A DNA stretch of 64,000 nt from Amborella trichopoda (lineage: Eukaryota > Streptophyta > Magnoliopsida > Amborellales > Amborellaceae): assembly GCF_000471905.2 (NCBI RefSeq), contig NW_006499913.1:3548726-3612725 (forward strand), read 5' to 3'. The stretch's first letter is position 1. Each line of letters starts with the position of its first letter. Of the stretch, positions 11,913 through 22,240 are shown one piece after another. A program made the position numbers and the translations under genes. The notes beneath the pieces are model-generated. The model saw only the letters and a list, made by a program, of their open reading frames with translations. It did not search any database and was not told where the DNA came from.

Positions 11913-12662
11913 ATTGTTATTATTATTAATTTCCTTTTTTTTTTGTTGGGGTTGTTGGGCGATATGATTTGAATGTAGGATGTAGTATTACATGTACTGT
12001 AGTCCTTTTTTTTTAATTTTATGGTGAAAGTTCTGTTTCAATGAGTACAAAAACTAATTTGTAAATCATATTAGCTTCCTCTTCATGACTAATCATTTTG
12101 ATGTCCAAAGTTTGAAGTCGCTCCCATTTTTCCTTCTTTCAAGGGTTTGAACCCCTGACCTCTTCCACCCAAACGATGTACATCTGCCTCTGAGCTTTGG
12201 CCTTCCTCTCAATTTTTCTTTTTAGATTATTATGCACTTGCTTGCTCTGTCATCCAAGATGGTTTTATTCTCAAAAAAAGTTCAATTGATTTCCTGAGAA
12301 TATGAATGGAAATGATTTCATTTTAAATTTTTCTATTAAATTATCTTCCTTTTTTATTAAATTATTTCACAGGCCGACCTGGGATGTTTAATCCAAGGGA
12401 CAGAGCAAAATGGGACGCATGGAAGGCTGTTGAAGGTATTGAGTTTAAAAAATAAAAATAAAAATAAAAAAATACCTCGACCTCAGGATATTCAAATATT
12501 TGTTTTTTAATTCCATTTATTAAATTTGTTGCCCCAAATGGATAAAAAAAGTGATGATGTTGTTTCTTTCTTATTTTGACAGGAAAATCCAAGGATGAGG
12601 CAATGAGCGACTACATTACCAAGGTAAAGCAATTACAGGAAGAAGCAGCTGCTGCTGCTTAA
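4975..12662 (+). CDS. ACBP: 10-kDa cytosolic acyl-CoA-binding protein
   Basis: Small soluble protein of the ACBP family, which binds long-chain acyl-CoA esters in the cytosol and carries them between lipid pathways. Coding exons: 4975-4986, 11622-11739, 12373-12435 and 12583-12662. All have GT-AG borders and their phases join exactly to give 90 residues, the usual length of the small plant class. It starts MGLKEEFEEYAEKAK. The family's ligand residues appear as Tyr30, Lys34 (in LYGLYKQATVG), Lys56 (in RAKWDAW) and Tyr75 (in SDYITKV). The C-terminus is a short EE-plus-alanine tail. The start is set by the TATA box, the purine-rich leader and the MGLK exon expected for this class. The first coding exon is only 12 nt, and intron 1 (4987-11621, 6.6 kb) is almost entirely repeats. 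The 3' UTR probably ends before about 12840. It converges on the coiled-coil gene. I see no damage. Confidence 0.94.
6198..6668. mobile_element. MITE-A copy in ACBP intron 1
   Basis: The left end 'gtttgtatagagcataggct' and 'ctctaaacaatcacatta' is inverted at the right as 'ttgattgttttgagcc' and 'tatataaacttttccc'. It is longer than other copies because a unit with 'agatctatgatttataaagt' is repeated internally around 6360-6460. Confidence 0.7.
6675..6895. repeat. Tandem array, about 66 bp x 3-4
   Basis: Successive units carry 'ttttctaaaag', then 'atcatc' or 'atcctc', 'ccaaagtta' and 'tttttgggctaaacaa'. Units begin near 6675, 6732, 6800 and 6865 and have diverged from one another. It lies in ACBP intron 1, just before a purine-rich stretch. 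Confidence 0.65.
6896..7860. repeat. GA-rich block followed by a 'gtttaggttaaaaaat' array
   Basis: Bases 6905-7320 are dominated by GAGA tracts on one strand or the other. From about 7380 to 7800 a unit built on 'gtttaggttaaaaaatagg', 'ttaaatatgttt' and 'aaagttgcac' repeats with varying spacing. The same combination (GAGA tracts, 'gtttggataaa', then 'gttaaaaaataggtttaaag') recurs at 26196-26780, so this is a dispersed element, not chance. Open frames on both strands here are low-complexity shadows. Confidence 0.6.
8080..8575. mobile_element. MITE-A copy, disturbed
   Basis: It carries 'catacatctc' and 'gcgatgatcaatttgaggtg', then 'gtataaggttgcc' and a second inward half with 'aaatctattttcgacctag'. 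It appears to be two partial MITE-A copies run together in ACBP intron 1. Limits are approximate. Confidence 0.5.
9195..9705. mobile_element. MITE-E copy 1
   Basis: The left edge has stacked 'tatacttcccctaatgtatg' units (9218-9300). The right edge has the inverse, 'ggggaagtatagaaa', repeated up to 9705. The non-coding middle holds 'gaacggctgagatgga'. A related copy lies at 52718-53085. It is in ACBP intron 1. Confidence 0.6.
9710..10140 (+). mobile_element. Copia-like solo LTR, tentative
   Basis: The stretch 9940-10140 matches the window's first 130 bases ('ccgtgg', 'gccatgtaaatcg', 'ccacaagc', 'gaaccctaca'). No coding remnant or primer-binding site follows, so a solo LTR within ACBP intron 1 is the simplest reading. 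Limits are uncertain. Confidence 0.35.
10657..11027. mobile_element. MITE-A copy in ACBP intron 1
   Basis: Left end 'gtttgtataaggtg' plus 'ccttaaacaatcaca'; right end 'tatacagtataaagtggaca' plus 'ccttatataaac'. The core 'atatatcgaagtcgagatga' is the family's semi-palindrome. Confidence 0.7.
11135..11345. repeat. About 100-bp tandem duplication
   Basis: Two units each run 'ttttcgggacagttttgggt', 'ttccacatgg', 'cctcaaac', a T-rich run, and 'taacaacctttag' or 'taacaacctttaa'. It ends about 280 bp before ACBP exon 2. Non-coding. Confidence 0.75.
11879..11907. repeat. (CT)n microsatellite
   Basis: A pure CT run in ACBP intron 2, about 140 bp past the exon 2 donor. Confidence 0.9.
12135..12205 (-). 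mobile_element. tRNA-derived SINE fragment
   Basis: Read on the - strand it has an A-box-like 'aaagctcagaggcag' and, about 40 bp on, a near-perfect B box 'gggttcaaaccc'. This is the internal promoter layout of tRNA-derived SINEs. It lies in ACBP intron 2. A tRNA gene is unlikely, since I see no acceptor stem. Confidence 0.5.
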
Positions 12663-12840
12663 GTTCATTTCCTCCAATAATGAAAACGATAATTCCACCA
12701 TGGTATTTAGAGAAAAGACAACAAAGACTTATTTTCTAGTTCAGTTTATGTCGATGAGACTTATAGTTAACCTTCATTTCTACTTGCAATAGATGTAACC
12801 ATGTTTCCATTTCCTTTCTGTTTCAGTTGGAGGTGGTTTT

Positions 12841-13274
12841 ATTTCATTATTTCGCAATATGGTAAATTACATGTAGAAGAAGTCACTAAATATCCCATAT
12901 CAAGGGTAGCATACCTGGGGCGACCCCCAAGTACTTGGGGAACTTCTGAATATCTGATCCAGGGTATATAAAAAAAGCGATCCGGATTGGGAATAAGAGG
13001 GAGGTCAATCCAAGTCCCCCAAAATATCAGGAACCGGCCAATTCCCCTTATGAACATCCTTTTGGACGATTCTTTAACATAACTGCACATATTATTTTTA
13101 AAAAATTTTGAGATTTTTTACTAGACGTTTTGGTTTCCAGATGGGCAATCTAGGTCACCGATCTATTTGTTTTTAACCTTAATCTGATCCATCGTAAACC
13201 TCCCAAATTTGTAAAATCTTACCGGGGCAAAAAGCTAAGCCGCTCTCTCTCTCTCCACACACAAAAGTACCAAA
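12841..13274. other. Intergenic between convergent genes
   Basis: No exon seen. A perfect 16-bp palindrome, 'ccccaagtacttgggg', lies at 12925-12940. A short GA/CT tract and simple repeats follow toward 13260. Confidence 0.5.
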
Positions 13275-13520
13275 AATAAGAATTGTATACAATGAGACTT
13301 TTTACCTTTTATATAAAGTAGTCACAATTCTTTACAACCATTTGATGTGAAATTTGATAGCGCTTGGATGTGTTACAAAATTTGAAAAAAAAAATTTTGA
13401 AATTTGACCTTGATCAATAGAACAATTGCAGCCACCCAACTTTACATCCAATGGTCAAGATTATTGTGACCACTTTGAATAAAAGGTAAACGGTCTCATT
13501 CTATACTTTCCCGGCTTCAA
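13275..13520. mobile_element. MITE-D copy 1
   Basis: The left arm ('tatacaatgaga', 'ttaccttttatataaagt', 'gtcacaatt') is mirrored by the right arm ('attgtgaccac', 'tttgaataaaaggtaaac', 'tctcattctata'). About 245 bp with a long inverted repeat. Two further copies lie at 26975-27188 and 27215-27425. Confidence 0.7.
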
Positions 13521-13784
13521 AACACACACACTCTCTAACTTTAGAAAGTATCAGAGGCCACAAAACTCTTTTTGATGAGATAATGAAAAACACCTACCCA
13601 ATATAGATAACAAAATTCCTTTAGCTACCTCTCTCTCTGATAAAATCACCACTTTACCTGCTTTGTAAGAGAGCGTTGGGAACATTATAATAGCCAAGTG
13701 ACATAAGCCATACATTCTCTCTTTTGAGCTTCCGGTCTAAATTGAAGAACACAATAACCAATATATACATGCCAAGATACAGGG

Positions 13785-13870
13785 GAAGAACCTATCACTC
13801 AAGTGAATGGTGCTTCTTGTTACAGACACCCTTGAGGTTGCAGGTTCAAACCAAATTCTACGATTCAAAC
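13785..13870 (+). mobile_element. tRNA-derived SINE-like fragment
   Basis: 'ctcaagtgaatggtgcttc' could be a decayed A box, and 'gaggttgcaggttcaaacc' contains a B box, as in plant Au-type SINEs. It lies about 50 bp beyond the stop of the convergent coiled-coil gene. Confidence 0.35.
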
Positions 13871-13920
13871 CAAATTCTAAGATTTACATACGTACAAATA
13901 CATTTGCTTCTGCAAATTCA

Positions 13921-16900
13921 TCAATAATTATATGAATATCTCGAGAAATAGGGATCACTTACATGTGACATACCATCTTGAGCTAGCATTCCCTCTAGAT
14001 CACCTGTGATTCTAGCCAGCCTAATCTCAAGAATCCTCTGAATTTCCTTGAAGTTGTTTTTAGTGGAATCAAGAGAGCGTCTTATGCTAGGCTTGGCAAG
14101 CTCAGCCATGCCTTTATTTAAACGACTTGGAGTTGTTACCGATTCTATAGCCACCAATCTATGCCCCGTCTCAGCTGCCCACTCTTGAATATTGGCAACT
14201 TCACTCAAGTACTCAGTTTGTCTATGCTTTCGGCTTCCTGAATCGAGGTTAGGTTCACAAGGGTCGCTTGCCTGCTGAAAATATGAGCATGCTCGATATA
14301 GTAAGAGAGAATATATCTATATATATATATACAAAACATGATAGAAAACGATTAAAAGAAATGTGTATAGAACATGACAAATGCCCAAAGATAAGCATGA
14401 ATGATCAGGCAGGGCTTAGCGCTGATTGAAACTGTTCTCCGGATCAATTTCACAATTGAATCTTGCCAGGAAAAATGATCAAGCAGTGATAGTCTTGGAA
14501 TTGACAATAGGCAAGATAGCAATAAGTCCTACCTCACATTTCCTCTTCGACAAGAAAGTCACACAGCCATCTTTAGTTTACCTCCCTTGAAATGACCATA
14601 AACGGTAAAGTTTACTATAATCCTCACAACCATAAGAAATTTACGGTCATGAGGATCAAAATTTGTCCAATCAAATGGGCTGGATGGTGATGGGCTAAGA
14701 GTCAGACATGATGGTGGATCCCACTAACTCTTCATCAGGAGCCAACTCATGGATTGGAAGGTGGCGATTGCACCAAATATGACTAAACATGCCCTATAGT
14801 CATACTCATGGAATGGATGGTGATGACTGCACCCAAAATGATTACATATCATGCAGTCATGAAGACTCAATATCCTGGATAATTCAATCAATTACCCAAA
14901 CTAAGCAAAGTTATCCAAATAAATAGAAGGCAGCAGCAATGACTTACCATTCTCTTGCATAACTCTTCGACCTTGCCCACAAGTGCTTGGTATCTCTTAG
15001 CCTGCTTTCTCATCATCTCTGAAACACAAGCCGCCTTACCTTTATCGGCACCACTTTCCAAATTTACTAAATCCTGTTCAAGAAACTTCAGCTTAGAAGA
15101 GAGGCCCATCGACTCTCCATCAATCTTCCAAGGAGACTCCCTCCTGGAAAAGAAAGCCCTAAATTACAATGATAATTTTTATTGAGATTCAAAATGTAGA
15201 TATTATTCCGAAGAATAACCAAATTCTACTTAGACAATGCACTTCAGTTACCCAATAGTGAAAAATCTTTTAATAACAATGCAAATTATACCTGGGTACA
15301 ATATGCTTCAGGTCATATTGTGATTCGTGAGATGGAGGAAGCGTATCCTAACAATCGGAAAATAGAATTTAGTAAATAGATGAAGCCAACGAGAGAGCAC
15401 AACGATAACTGTGCCTCCCCTCCCATTAAAAGAGAAAGGGCATGTCTCAATTAGAATTGGAATATGCCTTTATTGAATTCTTTTAACTATGAGCAGTTCA
15501 AAGAACAAACAGAACTAGAGAGAAACAATCAAAACATAATTCCATGTGGTTTCCTTGAAAGGACATGAAAGCTCAATACCTGCCAGTTGAAGGCTCTCTC
15601 GCTCCAAAGCTTGGAAGCAGAGGGAGGGTAGCAATAATCCCCATAGTAAAGAGCCTCTGATAATTCCTTTAATGAACATATCACCTTCTCTTCATCCATG
15701 CCCTCCGAAGTTTTAATGTTTTTCTCCATCTGCAACCAATAACAATTGTCACAGAGAGAGATTCTTGGTTCTTTACAAAGTACATATCTTGACACTAATG
15801 GGTGAAAAACACAGGAAATGGCCGGTATCATGCGAATGAGTTCTCAGGCTAGTGTTTTGAGAGGAAGAGACAACATAGGAAAACAAAGAAAAGTACAATG
15901 ACAAAACGCAGAAAATGAAAGAAATGGGGCCCAGTTCAAAGAACAAGAAAGTTCATACCCTTATACAATCAAGATTAAGGATCTAAGGTAGGAAGAAAGT
16001 CAAGATCAAGAATTAATGGGAGCAGAAACGCATTAACAGGGGAGAAAAAAAATAAAACACGCGCTAAAGACGAATAATACAATAGACTTCAAATGAATAA
16101 AGCCAAACCTAAGACGAACGATATTGCAGACTTCGAATGAATAAAGCCAAATCAACCAAACTAGATAGATATGTGACTTATTCTGGACAAAAATAGGGGA
16201 AAGAAAGAAACTTGCTTTTACATATGGGTTCACTCAAGTCCCGAATTTCTGAAAATGAGAATTGACAAACAATTTTTTAAAGCAGTTATACAGATTATTG
16301 GTAAATTTTCAACAAGGCAAAATAAATCGACACCAAGAATAGTAAGACAAAGAAAATAAGTTCCAAAAGTGACAGAAATGCATATATTAATAGCTTATGA
16401 TAAATATAATCACACAATCACATACAAAAATTCATTCTATAGTGAATAGGAATAGGCAATTTTAAACAATTAAGATAAATTTATCAGAAGACCCACAAGA
16501 GATGCATTATTTAACATTTTACACCAGCATTCCATGACTTGCCCGAGTCCACTCGGACCCAATCAAGTTAATTAGAGTGGGCAAGGCCGAGTAGGGGCGA
16601 GTACCACAGCAACTCGCCCCACCTTTATAAACCTCTTAAAAAATATAAAATTTGCAAGAGAAGAAAAGGAACTCCAGGATATCAGTTAGAATTAAGTTTT
16701 TTGGTAGTTTAATAGTTTTTAAGATAATTTAGGAACTTTCCTATCTTTTCTGCCTTTTTAAATTTTTTTAAAATATTCAAGTTCTAAACCAAAAATTTCA
16801 ATAACCCATCTTTTATAGAATTTTTTTCCTCTTTTTCATCTTTTAATGGATTCGATTTCCTCTTTCGTTTTCTTTTCTTTCTTTTTTTCTTATTTTAACT

Positions 16901-18916
16901 ATTTATTAAAATTTATGTACTCTTGTTTTCTTGATTCTGTGTAGTGCTTGAGTCAGACCAGTCCACTCCACTCGTACGCGGTCGAGTTACTCGGCTGAGT
17001 CAAGGCCCGAGTACCTGAGCCGAGTCAATTTTCAAAAGACTCTTTCACGCACTTGGAACCATTCTAACTCATGATCGTATAGATTTTTTATAGGTATTTT
17101 AAAATTAAATCAAACCACGCACAGGTAAAATGTTAAAATGTTCATCTCTCACATGTATTTTAACAAATTGCCCATAAATTACGCAGCCCACATCAAAAGG
17201 CATCGTTGTTAACATTAGATATACGGGTACATATTCTATCGATTCAAGAAGAAAAGGGGTTCTTATCATAATCCACTACGTGGGGAATCCTTTTATTTGC
17301 ATTTGGATTTAGTGGTTTTCTGCATTCTCGGAGTAAGAGCCACTGGACTAGAGTCCAAAGCAGAATCCATCACGTTACCCAAACGCCCAGACACAAACAA
17401 AACGAAATTCACAAAAAGGTCAAGCGTGTTTTGGCAATGTCTAGATGTCTGCACGCTGTAGCTTGTCAACGTCGTTTCCAGACAACAAATATGGGAGATG
17501 AGTGGGTAGTTTTAAAAAAAAACTAGAGAGAGAGAGAGAAAGAGGAGGGAAATGCCTTAGAAAGAGAAAGGGGGGAAATGGTTTGGAGAGAGAGGCAGGG
17601 AGATGGTTTAGAGAGAGAGGAGGCAGGGTGATGGTTTAGAGAGAGAGGAGGCAGGGAGATGGTTTAGAGAGAGAGAGGCAGGAGATGGTTTAGAGAGAGA
17701 GAGAGGTGTCAAAGCAAAACGAAGAGAAAGAATGAAGGGTGCGTACACACAAAACAGAGCACTAAAAAAGCTGGGTAAACAAAACAAAGATAAAAAGAAA
17801 GAAAATAGTGAAAAAGATTGAAACAGAGAATTAGGGAGATAATGAAAACAGGGGAGATGGAGAGAATGAATGATGAGTAAAAGTAAAACAAAGAGCGATA
17901 CAGGTTTAATTGCAGAGAGGTTAGAGAAAAGAAAAAAGGAGAAGCCGCAAGCCGAGAGAACGCACCAGCCAATTGTTGTACCTTTGAGGACAGACCCTGA
18001 ATCTCTTGCCTTCACGCCATTTTCCTACCTCAAATTCATCGCCAACACTTTCAGAAGCCCTAAGTTCCTCATTCAAAGGCGATCCCACTTTTCCAGAAAC
18101 AAACTTTTTCGGAAATCCTTCTGTTACACTAACCTCCCCTTTCTCAAACCTTAATTCCTCGTTAAAACCCTCAGAGACCTTAATTCTCCCCTTCTCTCTG
18201 AACCCTGAAACCTGAGACCCATACGGCCTCCTTGTGAGAGGCCCCGAATGTTCTTCTCTCTCCCCAACATCTCCCTGCAACGCGCCCGCAAAAGCTTGAG
18301 ACTCCATGTTCTTCCCGTTCTCAAACTCGATTCCCCCTTTCTTCAACCCCAACTCTCCATTAACACCATCCAAAACCCTAATTTCCACATTGTCAACCTC
18401 TATTTCACCATTGCACCCTTGTATCACACTCATTGCCCCTTTCTCGAACCCTAATTCACCATTGAACCCGTCCGAAAGCCTAATTCTCCCATTCTCCCTT
18501 GATCCCAGACCCTGCAAATCACTCGATCTCTCTCTAACCACACCGATGAACTCTTCTCTCTCTTCAACATCTTTCTGTAACTTCTCTGTGATCAGTTTTA
18601 GCTCGGACAGCCTCTGAACTAGAGAGTTTTTCTCTTGCTGCCACGCTTGTCTCTGGCTTGCAAAAATCCCCATTACCTTAGCATTTGCCTTAGAATCCTC
18701 AGCTCTCCTCATCTTCATCTGTTCAATTAGGGCCTCAGCTTCCCTGAGCTTGGACGAAAGCTTCCTATTCTGAAGTTGCAGAGACGCCATTAAAGACTGG
18801 TAAGAGGTCGGAAGAAACCCTACGAAGAGGGCGAAGCTCAGGCCAATGTATGTAGAGAGAGACTCAGATGAGAGAGATAACTTGGTTTTTAGGGTTTGGT
18901 TTGATTCACCATCCAT
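13921..18916 (-). CDS. Conserved plant coiled-coil protein, function unknown
   Basis: Five exons on the - strand: 18916-17966, 15729-15580, 15347-15292, 15143-14948 and 14274-13921. Phases join to give 568 residues. I recognise the C-terminal half as a widely conserved plant protein of unknown role: LWSERAFNWQ, VPRRESPWKIDGES, MRKQAKRYQALVGKVEELCK, QASDPCEPN and FKEIQRILEIRLARITGDLE. Residues 23-36 form a hydrophobic stretch that could touch a membrane. Residues 40-125 are rich in charged heptads, suggesting a coiled coil. Residues 113-167 and 213-267 are an internal duplication. The exon 1 donor (CTG|GTGCGT) is weaker than AAG|GTACAA 16 bp upstream at 17982, but only the former keeps frame with exon 2. 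A small missed exon is therefore possible. Exon 5 has two AG acceptors 3 nt apart. The start codon context is AACCATGGAT. No damage seen. Confidence 0.85.
16530..17050. mobile_element. MITE-G-like element in intron 1 of the coiled-coil gene
   Basis: Both edges are rich in 'gagtcc', 'actcgg' and 'gccgagt' words in opposite orientations, around a T-rich middle. This matches the build of 21190-21650. Probably a non-autonomous DNA transposon; superfamily not determined. Confidence 0.45.
17520..17712. repeat. GA-rich minisatellite, about 30 bp x 5
   Basis: Units consist of 'gatggtttagagagagag' plus 'gaggcaggga', with 2-6 bp length variation, preceded by a plain GA tract. It lies in intron 1 of the coiled-coil gene, about 250 bp past the chosen exon 1 donor in the sense direction. 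There the transcript would be a CU-rich tract. Open frames on either strand here are low complexity. Confidence 0.85.
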
Positions 18917-18970
18917 GGTTAGTGAGAGAAAGAGCTTAGAAAGAGAAAGAGCGACTGTGTTTTCTATACA

Positions 18971-18979
18971 ATTTATAAG
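18971..18979 (-). promoter_or_regulatory. TATA box of the coiled-coil gene
   Basis: Read on the - strand this is 'cttataaat', about 55-60 bp before the ATG at 18916. The intervening leader is short and CT-rich ('ctctttctctttctaag'). Start of transcription is probably near 18940. Confidence 0.55.
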
Positions 18980-18980
18980 A

Positions 18981-20434
18981 GGGGGCTAAATTACCGAAAA
19001 ATACCTGTCTCTGCAGATGAGGCGTAACTCTCTGGGTCCTTTGCTATACAGGGACCACGAATCCACGATACCATACCCTTACTTAAAATACCCTGCTTTG
19101 AGTTAAATTGTCAAAATAGCCTTTAGTTCCCAAAGGGCCAACCACTTGACCGTCATCGGGCCCAAGAGGCCTTGGCCCAACCCTGGCTCTACCCCTAACC
19201 GGGATCGGGCCAGGCCGGGTTGACAATGTTATCAAATTCGTTTCGTTTCGGCCAAGCTTTTACATTTTAACCATAAACTGAAGCGTGGTGTTGTCGCTGT
19301 GGTTAGATTCAGGCCGCTTTGGGATGCTTAGGCATTTTTCGGTTTGTTTTGGGTTTTGCTTCGATCGGAAAAGAAATACCTATATACAAGTATTTTTTAA
19401 AAAACATTTGTATTATTTTTTATATATTTTATACATAATTATCTAATTTATTTATATTAAATTATTAAAAAATCTGAAGTTTTCTCGTTAAGCACCGAAT
19501 TGCTTCATTGTTCTCAATAAATCGAAAAAGACTCCAAAGCGAATTTAACAACATAATGGGTTGGGCCAAACTAAATAAAAAAAAAAAAGAGGGGATTTGT
19601 CTGGGCCGACCTTAGCCTAATCTCAACACAGCTTTACCTTGAGGTTGTTGTCTAACCCCCTAATCTTTTAGGGACGGGCTGACTTGGTTTGGGCAGGTAC
19701 ACACAATGCTTGCCACTCCTAACTATTTTTTTAATGCAAAAATTAGAGAATTTACTATTATCACAATATCAATTAAATGATGAGCCTTTAGTGTTTGGAT
19801 AATCATCATCATAACTTTTTTTCAATTAATTGGGGCCCTTGGTATTTAGATATTTGAATAAATTTGGCTTAGTTTGGGCCTTTGGGGTGGTTGGATATTT
19901 TAGTAAACTTTGCTTTGTTTGGGCCTTTGAGGTATTTTACGTATACTTGTTGGATATTTTAGTAAACTTGGTTTAGTATAGGCCTTTGGGGTATTTTAAT
20001 ACTTGTGAAGCTAAACTTCACAGCTTAATGATTGCAGAATCTTTTAGCCCTTCCACGTTAATTTCCAGGAGCCTTTTTTGTCATTTGTTATCTTTTTAAC
20101 TTTTTGTCTCAGAAAAGGTTAGTGAAAAAGGCCGTCCAATCACCTGGTCGTCCCAAACATATGAAAAGGCAAAAAGTTGCAATAATGCCTCCCCTTTTAT
20201 TTATTTATTTATAAATATTTATCAAAAATAGGGTATCTCTCTGCTAAATGATAAAATAAAAAAATAAAAAAAATATAGAAACTAGGATTTCCCAGTATAA
20301 GTGGAATTGCTCTATTTTCTTTATTTTTAGCTTATATATATATACATTTGTAAAATATAGCTTCATCCAACATAATTAATTAATCATCTGACTTAGTACT
20401 TGCACGAATTGGACGAGGCAAGGTGGAATTTGGA
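18981..20434. other. Intergenic, repeat debris
   Basis: No exon seen. At 19845-20005 a unit of about 60 bp built on 'ttggatattttagtaaactt' and 'tttgggcctttgaggtattt' is present two to three times. The stretches 19130-19220 and 19600-19700 are richer in 'gggcc' and look like decayed element ends. Confidence 0.5.
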
Positions 20435-20985
20435 CATAAATGAGTCCACACCATTGAAGGAAAATCGGGCAATCTAAAACGTGACCGATGTGATGTGGTT
20501 ATATCGGAGCCGGCCACTAGCTGGTTTTGGTTTTGATGGATTTTGATGACCGACTGAGTATTTTTTAAAAAATATTAAAAAATATATATAATTTAAAAAA
20601 AAACAAAGAAGTTTGTTTGTAATGTATTTTTTATTTATTTTTATCATTAGCAAATATTGAAAATTATTTGGTAATTAATACTTATTTTTACATTTTCCCA
20701 TTTTTTTTGAAACTTTTCAAAAAAACCTTTGGGCACAATTCTTTAAAAAAAAAAAAATCATTAATTTTGATGTGTTTTGTTTAATTATTTTTTAAATATA
20801 TTTTTATATTTATTATATTTTTATGTATTTTTTTTTTTTAATACTTTTTAAACTGCTTAAGACTTGTCTTGTTGAACCGGCCAGTCCATCAGTTAGATTG
20901 ATTGAACCGCTTCCAAGACATGTTTGATTAACCATTTCGGTTCGATTTTTTCTACAAGAGTCGACACCCATTTCATGTCTGTCAA
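20435..20985. mobile_element. MITE-F copy 1, uninterrupted
   Basis: The left part has 'gaccgatgtg', 'agccggccac' and 'gatgaccgactgagtatttt'; the right part has 'ttgaaccggccagtccatc' and 'ttgaaccgcttccaag'. The same layout is seen at 30225-31140, where a MITE-A copy splits it. About 550 bp, T-rich centre, non-coding. Confidence 0.6.
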
Positions 20986-21189
20986 AGCACCTGACAGAAA
21001 TATATCATGCAGATAGTGAAACCTTGAAGTCATTAGTTGAAGTTGGGCCTTATTTGAAGCTGCACCAAAAGAATGAACTAGATTTGGGCCCTCGCATTAG
21101 GCCCTAGGCATTTACATGTTTTTTTATTTTGAAAGAATGATTAATAGGAAGAGGCGCTAGGTAGAGGTAATCAGGTAGCCCGTGCCACA

Positions 21190-21650
21190 GCATGATGTCA
21201 AAAGCAATGTTTGATTACTCGGGTTGACCAGCTCAGACTCACCCGAGTAACTCGGCCTTGTCACCCAGGAGAGCCCAAATATCTTTGAGTTGGACTTGGG
21301 TGTCCAACTCGGGAATCTAAAAAATAAAATTCAAAAATAATTTCAAAATTATAAAAAAATAAGAAATTTATTTTTAATATGTATTTTTTGTGTTTTTTTT
21401 ATCATTTTGATAAATATTGGAAAATATTTTGACTATTAATACTGATTTTTACACTAATACCATTTGTTACAAGTTGCTTTTTTTAAAATCCATTTCACTA
21501 CTTTTTTAACCTCATCTAGATTTGTTTTGTTTAATATTACTGAAAGGTTTTTTTTTTTTTTTCTTTTAACCCTTTTTGGCTTGACAAGGATTCAGGCTGA
21601 GTACTCAGCCCGAGTCAATCATTCAAACACTAGCCAAGACGTTTACTCTT
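21190..21650. mobile_element. MITE-G copy
   Basis: The left edge 'ctcgggttgaccagctcaga' and 'cgagtaactcggcc' and the right edge 'gctgagtactcagcccgagt' are inversely related around an A+T-rich centre. It shares this design with 16530-17050. Confidence 0.45.
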
Positions 21651-21979
21651 AGCATAACAAATTCATATTCCCAAAAAAACAGAAGAAGGTAAATGGATTC
21701 ACTCACCACAAACATTTCGAAGACTCTAGTATACCATATTCTCATGGCATCAATTTGACAATATTTTGGAATAATGGTTCAATGCGCAATACACACCTAA
21801 CCTGCTCATGCAACTTGACATATAAGAACATTTTGCCTTGCATTATAACCAACCAGGCTTTTAGAAATCTCCATTTCGAATGAGTCCACAACTCCAAAAT
21901 AGCCCAATTCCCATTATTTAAATTTTATTTTTAAGTTTTTTGAATTATTTGACTCTAGAGACAACCGGCGCAACCTGTA

Positions 21980-22240
21980 ATCACTGGTAAGGTTTAAAAC
22001 ATCATTAAGGGGTACTAATCGCTCTTCGGAAAACCACATCTAAATTTTTTTGTATGTATTTTTTCCTCTTATCACCTATCGGAACCACATTTAAGCTCCC
22101 TTGTATGTATTCATTCCAAATTCTAACATTTCTTGTCTTGTCACTCATCCATCTCAACATCTTTATCTCATCTTTGCTCATATTATAGATATGTTTATTG
22201 AGCGCCCAACATTCCGTCCCATAAAAGAATCGTTCCTATA
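21980..22240 (-). mobile_element. LINE-1 reverse-transcriptase C-terminal fragment
   Basis: Read on the - strand it gives FYGTECWALNKH, MLRWMSDKTRNVRIWNEYI and VVPIGDKR. This is the conserved region after the reverse transcriptase of plant L1 elements. The same region occurs at 45205-45990. Short, with no 5' portion. Confidence 0.75.

Noticed and set aside
11542-11967. 141-codon frame over ACBP exon 2
   Set aside because: It is in a different frame from the ACBP protein and ends in a CT microsatellite translation.
17608-18015. Ser/Leu-rich frame on the - strand
   Set aside because: It is a shifted reading of the GA minisatellite and of the end of exon 1 of the coiled-coil gene.
18006-18617. 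Several + strand frames rich in Ser, Pro and Asn
   Set aside because: They lie antisense to exon 1 of the coiled-coil gene and mirror its internal repeats.
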